A DNA stretch of 64,000 nt from assembly GCA_032871835.1 (NCBI GenBank), contig CM065297.1, positions 28,343,598 through 28,407,597 on the forward strand, read 5' to 3'. Shown here one piece after another: positions 59,601 through 64,000 of this stretch. Position 1 is the first letter of the stretch, and each line of letters begins with the position of its first letter. The notes under the pieces were generated by a model that had not been told where the DNA came from, ran no database searches, and saw only the letters and a list, made by a program, of their open reading frames with translations. Origin of the DNA: Dipteronia dyeriana. Taxonomy: Eukaryota > Streptophyta > Magnoliopsida > Sapindales > Sapindaceae. The translations under genes and the position numbers were made by a program.

Positions 59601-60972
59601 CATGTCGGTCTTGTATCTCAAGATATAGTGAGTTACTGACAGCTATCCTTGTAGTTATTGAATTCCTTTTTCCATGTATCATTGTTTACTCTGATAAGAC
59701 TTAAGAGCTGTAGCATGTGTATCATTGTATACTCTGATACTTACTAAGCCATACCAGTTAATCTAGAGGTTGCTGGTTACCAGTACCTGACAGTGTTACT
59801 GCTTGGTTTGAGGAGTCTTGAACTTGGAATAGTTCTATTTTCCATTGTTACTAGATAACCGCAATCACACACTTGATAATTTAGTGGGAGTCCACTGTCA
59901 ATTTGTTAAATTCAACTCGTTTTTGCAATGGCTGTCTTTGTGCATGTAGTTTAAGTAAGTGATTTGTTCCCTACAATGTGAAGCTTAATGCAAGTTCCAT
60001 GTCAATGGTATCTTCTCCTTGATTAATAACCAAATTATTTTACGTGCTTGGAAATTTCTTAAATTTGTGATTATATGATAATATCTGGAGATTAATCCAA
60101 ATTGACATGGAAAGGGTATGTGATAACTTTTGTGTATGTATCAGACACTTTTTTCTGGGACAGTTGCTGAAAACATTGGGTACATGGATCTGATGAAAAA
60201 AATTGACATGGAAAGGGTTGAGCTTGCAGCGCAAACTGCAAATGCTGATGAATTTATTAGAACTCTTCCACAAGGATACAAGACCCATATTGGACCAAGG
60301 GGATCAAGTTTAAGTGGAGGCCAGAGGCAAAGGTCAGGTTTATACCTTATTTACGCTGCTGATATGTGTAATCGTTTATTGTGCTTGGCCATGGAACATA
60401 CTACCCTGTGGCTTCTCTTGAGTGAAATAATATTTATCTTGGTCGTTATAGCAATTAGCCACTGATTTGTTGTAGGTAGCTGAAGAATTCGTCCATAAGA
60501 TCATTTTAGAGTTGTTCATCTTCTCAACTTATTTTCTGGCATACTCATAAATGCAGGCTAGCTATTGCAAGGGCACTCTATAAGAATTCATCTATATTGA
60601 TTTTAGATGAAGCAACTTCTGCCCTAGATAGCAGGTCTGAGTTGTTGGTAAGAGAAGCTGTAGAGCGTTTGATGGAAAATCATACTGTAAGTTAACTTTT
60701 ATTTGCTTATATTTCTCTTGCGTAGTTGCGTGCGTGTGGTTCTTTTCCTTTTCACATTGTGCATATATTAGTCTCTCTTTGGTGACTCGTATCTCTTGCT
60801 CAAAACAAGTTATACATTTTCATAGGTACTTGTCATTGCCCACCGTTTGGAAACAGTTATGATGGCTAAACGAGTACTGCTCTTAGAAAATGGGAAGCTG
60901 GAAGAGCTAAATCGATCAACGCTTTTGGGCAGTCATTATGACTCACTAGCATCAATTGGACTTGAGATTTGA
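56664..60972 (+). CDS. ABCB29: Plastid ABC half-transporter, ABCB29-like
   Basis: Ten exons with GT-AG borders: 56664-57230, 57555-57641, 57751-57858, 58215-58481, 58837-58920, 59226-59442, 59542-59627, 60145-60332, 60557-60686, 60826-60972. They join to 1881 nt, 626 residues (Arabidopsis ABCB29 is about 634). The N-terminus is Ser/Pro-rich and basic, as in plastid transit peptides. A single transmembrane domain follows (about residues 70-350, starting at [13 protein letters not shown]). The one nucleotide-binding domain has Walker [10 protein letters not shown] (422-430), Q-loop SQDI, signature LSGGQ (528-532), Walker B ILILDE (Glu 553) and H-loop His 584. All catalytic residues are present, so it should work as a dimer. 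The substrate is not known to me. Match to At5g03910 is from memory but strong throughout. Confidence 0.95.
57880..58125. repeat. ~76-bp tandem repeat in ABCB29 intron 3
   Basis: TTCTCTCAAGTTATCATGAA occurs four times with CTTATCTCTTTCTGTTTTT spacers, followed by a CT microsatellite. It lies wholly within intron 3 and accounts for most of its length. Confidence 0.85.
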
Positions 60973-62001
60973 GCACACTGCAAGGAATCACGTAACTAGT
61001 ATCCATAATATGAAACGAACATTGAAATCATTGGCATCACCAATGCTACTTGTGCACAAGTGTGCATAGCTGTAAATATGTGGCAAGTAAACTTTTTTTT
61101 TTCCCCCCAAACGGGCATTGTTGGTGTTGCATTTAGGACTTCAAGAACAATGTTTATACACATGAATTTAGGCTCTTTCAACTGAGAAATTCTAGGCACT
61201 ATTTAAGCAACTGATTTAATCACATTCAACATATGATGACATTAGATTGCAGTGTATTAGATGCTCACGTGGTATATTTGGTGCAGTTAACGGTTGTGGG
61301 ACTTGTGAGATTGCCATTCAGATTGAAGATTATTTGCTGGGTCTCATTTTGAACTTTATACTTTGTAGTATAGAATATATTAATGTGGACTGATAATTCT
61401 GAGAGAAGTCGATCAACTCTGATTACATTTGCACCTCAACTCAAACAATTAACAATTATAATTGTCATTCTACAGTTCATTATGTTAATCACTCTGTATC
61501 TTGGCATCTGAAGAGTGAAATGAAATGTTAAAATAAGATACCACAATATTTTATGTTTTGCTTTATATATATATAAAATATTCCCACGTGATAATTACAT
61601 TTCGTGGAACTTGAACTTCTACCACAAATGTGGAAAGGATGATGTTGAGTTGATAAAAAAATTGTTAGTTAATAAGATTTTTTTTTTTTTTTAAATTCTC
61701 TACCCAATTTAGTCTATATATATATCTTACATTTATATCATCCAGAAACATAAATTATATTGAAAATTTCTGCTATAAAACAATTGTCCACCAACCACTT
61801 TAAGGAAACATGAGATAATTAAAAGAGTGTTCTTTCAACCTAACAAAACAATGTATTAGGTTTGATTGTCAAAACCAAACCCCACCACCGAACCTAGCCA
61901 CCCTCATTGCCACCACACCACCATTAAACACTCAAATGCACTAGCCAACCCAACGCCAAATACCTAACAACCAAACACCCCCAAAGAGAGTATGAAATAA
62001 G

Positions 62002-62056
<55 letters not shown>

Positions 62057-62208
62057 ATTTTACTGTGTTCATTTACCATTACATGCTTATTAAACTACCA
62101 TGAGATTCAATTTTTTTAGCCGAACATTAAAGACACGGGTATATTGTCTAATAATTACATTTAGAGTGGATTTTGACGGATACATTAAACTATAAAGTTT
62201 TTCTTTTA
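60973..62208. other. ABCB29 3' flank and AT-rich intergenic DNA
   Basis: No gene seen. A TA microsatellite lies at about 62008-62056. Confidence 0.7.
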
Positions 62209-63012
62209 GAATAATTATCCTGGTGACCATCAACTTATGTCACCACTATTAAAATGATCATCAGATGAAAAATTGGTTTCAAAATAACCATTTTTAGCGA
62301 ACACCGTTACACTATGGCTATTCCATCAAATTCCATCAATTTCTATCTAATTCCATACAATGAGTGACAATTTGGTAAATAAAGAGATGATATAAATTTA
62401 TTTTAGATATTTTTTGGAAACCAATTTTTTCTTTTGTTTTTCGAAACAAATAATTATATTTAATGTGTGTATATAGGTATAGTATATCTCAAACATATAT
62501 ATATATATATATATATATGGAATGAGTAACAATTTGATAAATAAAGAGATGACATAAATTTATTTTAGATATTTTTTGGAAATCAATTTTTTCTTTTGTT
62601 TTTTGAAACAAATAATTATATTTAATGTGTGTATATAGGTATAGTATATCTCAAACATATATATATATTCTTTTTTGAGAATATTAAAGATACAAAATCT
62701 AAAAAAAATTAAAAATATATCTGTGATAAGTTGAAAAGATATGTGTGTTTATTTGAGATAAACTATACGTATATACACACACTAACTATAATTATTTGTT
62801 TCAAAAAACAAAAGAAAAATTTGATTTCTAAAAAATACTTAAAATAAATTAATGTCATCATTTTATTTACCAAAATGCAACTCATTTGATGAAATAATAA
62901 CTATTCGTGTAACAGTATTTACCAAAAATGATAATTTTGAAATTAATTCCTCATCTGATAGTCATTTTAATAGTGGTGACATAAGTTGATGGCCACTAGG
63001 GAAATTACCAAT
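62209..63012. mobile_element. Long-TIR foldback element with an internal duplication
   Basis: Outer arms match in inverted orientation over about 130 bp: CATCAACTTATGTCACCACT near 62227 and its complement near 62990. Inner arms contain TTTAATGTGTGTATATAGG and its complement near 62775. The left inner arm is present twice in direct orientation (62353-62510 and 62518-62667). The whole can fold into a hairpin of ~300-bp arms. Ends resemble a MULE-type long-TIR MITE. A target duplication is unclear because both flanks are T-rich. Confidence 0.7.
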
Positions 63013-63238
63013 TTTCTTTTTTAATAATATCTCAAAAGTTAATGGTAAGACATAGGAGTGATTGACGGTCAATGATAGAGAGTGCATTGAGATTAAAACC
63101 TGACTAGTATATAATGGCCAAGAAAAAAAATCTCTCTCTTAGGTTTCCTTCCTGAACCTAAGGTGGGAGTTAGTATCTTTATACATAAAGGCTTTTTTTC
63201 TCTAGAAATTTCATCTTCGTGTGGGTTGTCTCTTGTTC
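63013..63238. other. Short intergenic stretch
   Basis: Nothing recognisable other than TC-rich sequence leading into the DUF4283 fragment. Confidence 0.5.
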
Positions 63239-63493
63239 ATGATGATTGCGGAGGAGATTGCTAAACTGTGTGAGGCTTTATCGATCTTAGAAAAAGAAAT
63301 GTCGGTGCACACTCTGAATGTGATTCTCAAGGATAAAGGGGAACAATGGTTGAGCTTATGCCTTGTAGGGAAAATTCTGACTTCAAAGCCGGTTAACAGA
63401 GAGGTTTTTATTGATGTTATGAACAAGAATATGTTGTGTGAGATTTGTGAGTCAGATTCACTTGGTGACGTGGCAAAGGTAGTTTCATTCTAA
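63239..63493 (+). pseudogene. Truncated DUF4283-type (LINE/retroelement) N-terminal fragment
   Basis: An 84-residue open frame starts MMIAEEIAKLCEALSILEKE and contains LKDKGEQWLSLCLVGKIL followed by PVNREVF. This is the N-terminal pattern of DUF4283 proteins, which in plants are mostly retroelement-derived nucleic-acid-binding proteins. The homology stops within about 20 residues of that point and the frame ends soon after. It is probably a broken remnant cut off near the copia LTR that starts 80 bp later. Confidence 0.6.
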
Positions 63494-63573
63494 GTGCATG
63501 CTCTCATTATTTTTCCTTTCTTCAGAATTGTTTTTTAGCAAGAGGTTAGTTTGTTCTACAACTGTCAAATTAG

Positions 63574-63919
63574 TGTTGAGCTGTTAGATGGTGATTGGCT
63601 AATTGCTAGTAGTGGGATTATATTTTGTAATTGAGAGAGGCTTTGTAACTGTGAGAGAAAAGTCGTGGGGCTGAGAACAGAGAGAATTCTGGCAAGGAGA
63701 GAATTTCTTTTCTTCTTTGTGTAATTTTCTGATTTTGGATCTCAGTGAGCTTGATCTCACAGTGTGTAATTTTTGTCAAATCATAGTGAAAACGAGTGGA
63801 TGTAGATCAAATTGATCGAACCACTGAAAATTCTTTTGTCTCTTTTTTGATTTCCATTTTATCTTAATCTCTGTTGATTATTATCATTGTTCAATGTTTT
63901 CTGTGAGTTTTGTACAACA
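63574..63919 (+). repeat. 5' LTR of a copia-type element running out of the window
   Basis: 346 bp with inverted termini TGTTG...CAACA. It is followed at 63924-63935 by TGGTATCAGAGG, one base from the tRNA-Met primer-binding site, and then by a gag-like start. The partner LTR lies beyond 64,000, so the element cannot be fully confirmed here. Confidence 0.75.
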
Positions 63920-63923
63920 AATT

Positions 63924-63935
63924 TGGTATCAGAGG
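63924..63935 (+). other. Primer-binding site of the right-edge copia element
   Basis: TGGTATCAGAGG begins four bases after the LTR end, complementary to plant initiator tRNA-Met over 11 of 12 bases. Confidence 0.8.
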
Positions 63936-63950
63936 TAGGTTAGGGCTGAT

Positions 63951-64000
63951 ATGGGAGCCATAAATGCAGCAATTAAGTACATTCCTAGGAAGAAGGGACT
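63951..64000 (+). CDS. gag, 5' end only (cut by the window edge)
   Basis: ATG at 63951 opens MGAINAAIKYIPRKKG, still open at the last base. Position just after a primer-binding site fits a copia gag start. Only 16 residues are visible, so no domain can be checked. Confidence 0.5.
   Translation, partial: MGAINAAIKYIPRKKG

Noticed and set aside
1..64000. tRNA, rRNA or snoRNA genes
   Set aside because: I looked for tRNA arms and conserved rRNA blocks and saw none. tRNA-like sequence is limited to retrotransposon primer-binding sites. A tRNAscan or Infernal run would be decisive.

Overview
The window is nuclear DNA of a flowering plant, almost certainly a eudicot. The evidence is many GT-AG introns, a DYW-class PPR protein, two plastid-protein genes with N-terminal transit regions, and plant transposon lineages (Tat-type Ty3/gypsy, Sirevirus-like Ty1/copia, a MULE, an hAT element, a TRIM). 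I do not name a species.

The left two thirds (1-41,200) is almost all mobile DNA. 1-2,690 is the decayed tail of an Ulp1/DUF1985 transposon gene on the minus strand. A 21-bp minisatellite follows, then a ~306-bp tandem repeat. A 13.8-kb Tat-lineage retrotransposon (3,964-17,783, minus strand) has split that repeat. Its gag-PR-RT-RH-aRH-INT is broken, it carries an antisense extra gene (6,480-10,061), and its left LTR holds a 423-bp segment four times. 18,570-33,056 is a nest of two related copia-type LTR families. A family-B LTR with a 1,257-bp internal duplication received a family-A gag-only element (22,285-31,922, TSD TTAAG). One LTR of that element then received a family-B solo LTR (24,283-26,887, TSD TAAAC). 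34,274-39,361 is a complete MULE by its ends (9-bp TSD) with a dead transposase and a second, opposite-strand GRF-zinc-finger gene.

The right third (41,600-61,000) is the host gene island. It holds a MEF10-like PPR-DYW editing factor (minus), head-to-head over 236 bp with cpSRP54 (plus, 15 exons, 569 aa), then an ABCB29-like plastid ABC half-transporter (plus, 10 exons, 626 aa). A TRIM sits inside cpSRP54 intron 12, and a 3.76-kb hAT element with a perfect 8-bp TSD lies between cpSRP54 and the ABC gene. The cpSRP54 and ABCB29 orthologues are also close neighbours in Arabidopsis (AT5G03940, AT5G03910), so this is probably retained microsynteny. The last 3 kb contains a long-TIR foldback element, a DUF4283 fragment, and the 5' LTR, primer-binding site and gag start of a copia element that leaves the window.

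The three host genes serve organelles: RNA editing, targeting of light-harvesting proteins to thylakoids, and transport across a plastid membrane. The least explained signals are non-coding. They are short hairpins with covarying stems repeated inside family-B LTRs, a U5 hairpin shared by copia and gypsy LTRs, and GC-rich palindrome islands at a constant position in the copia-type LTRs.
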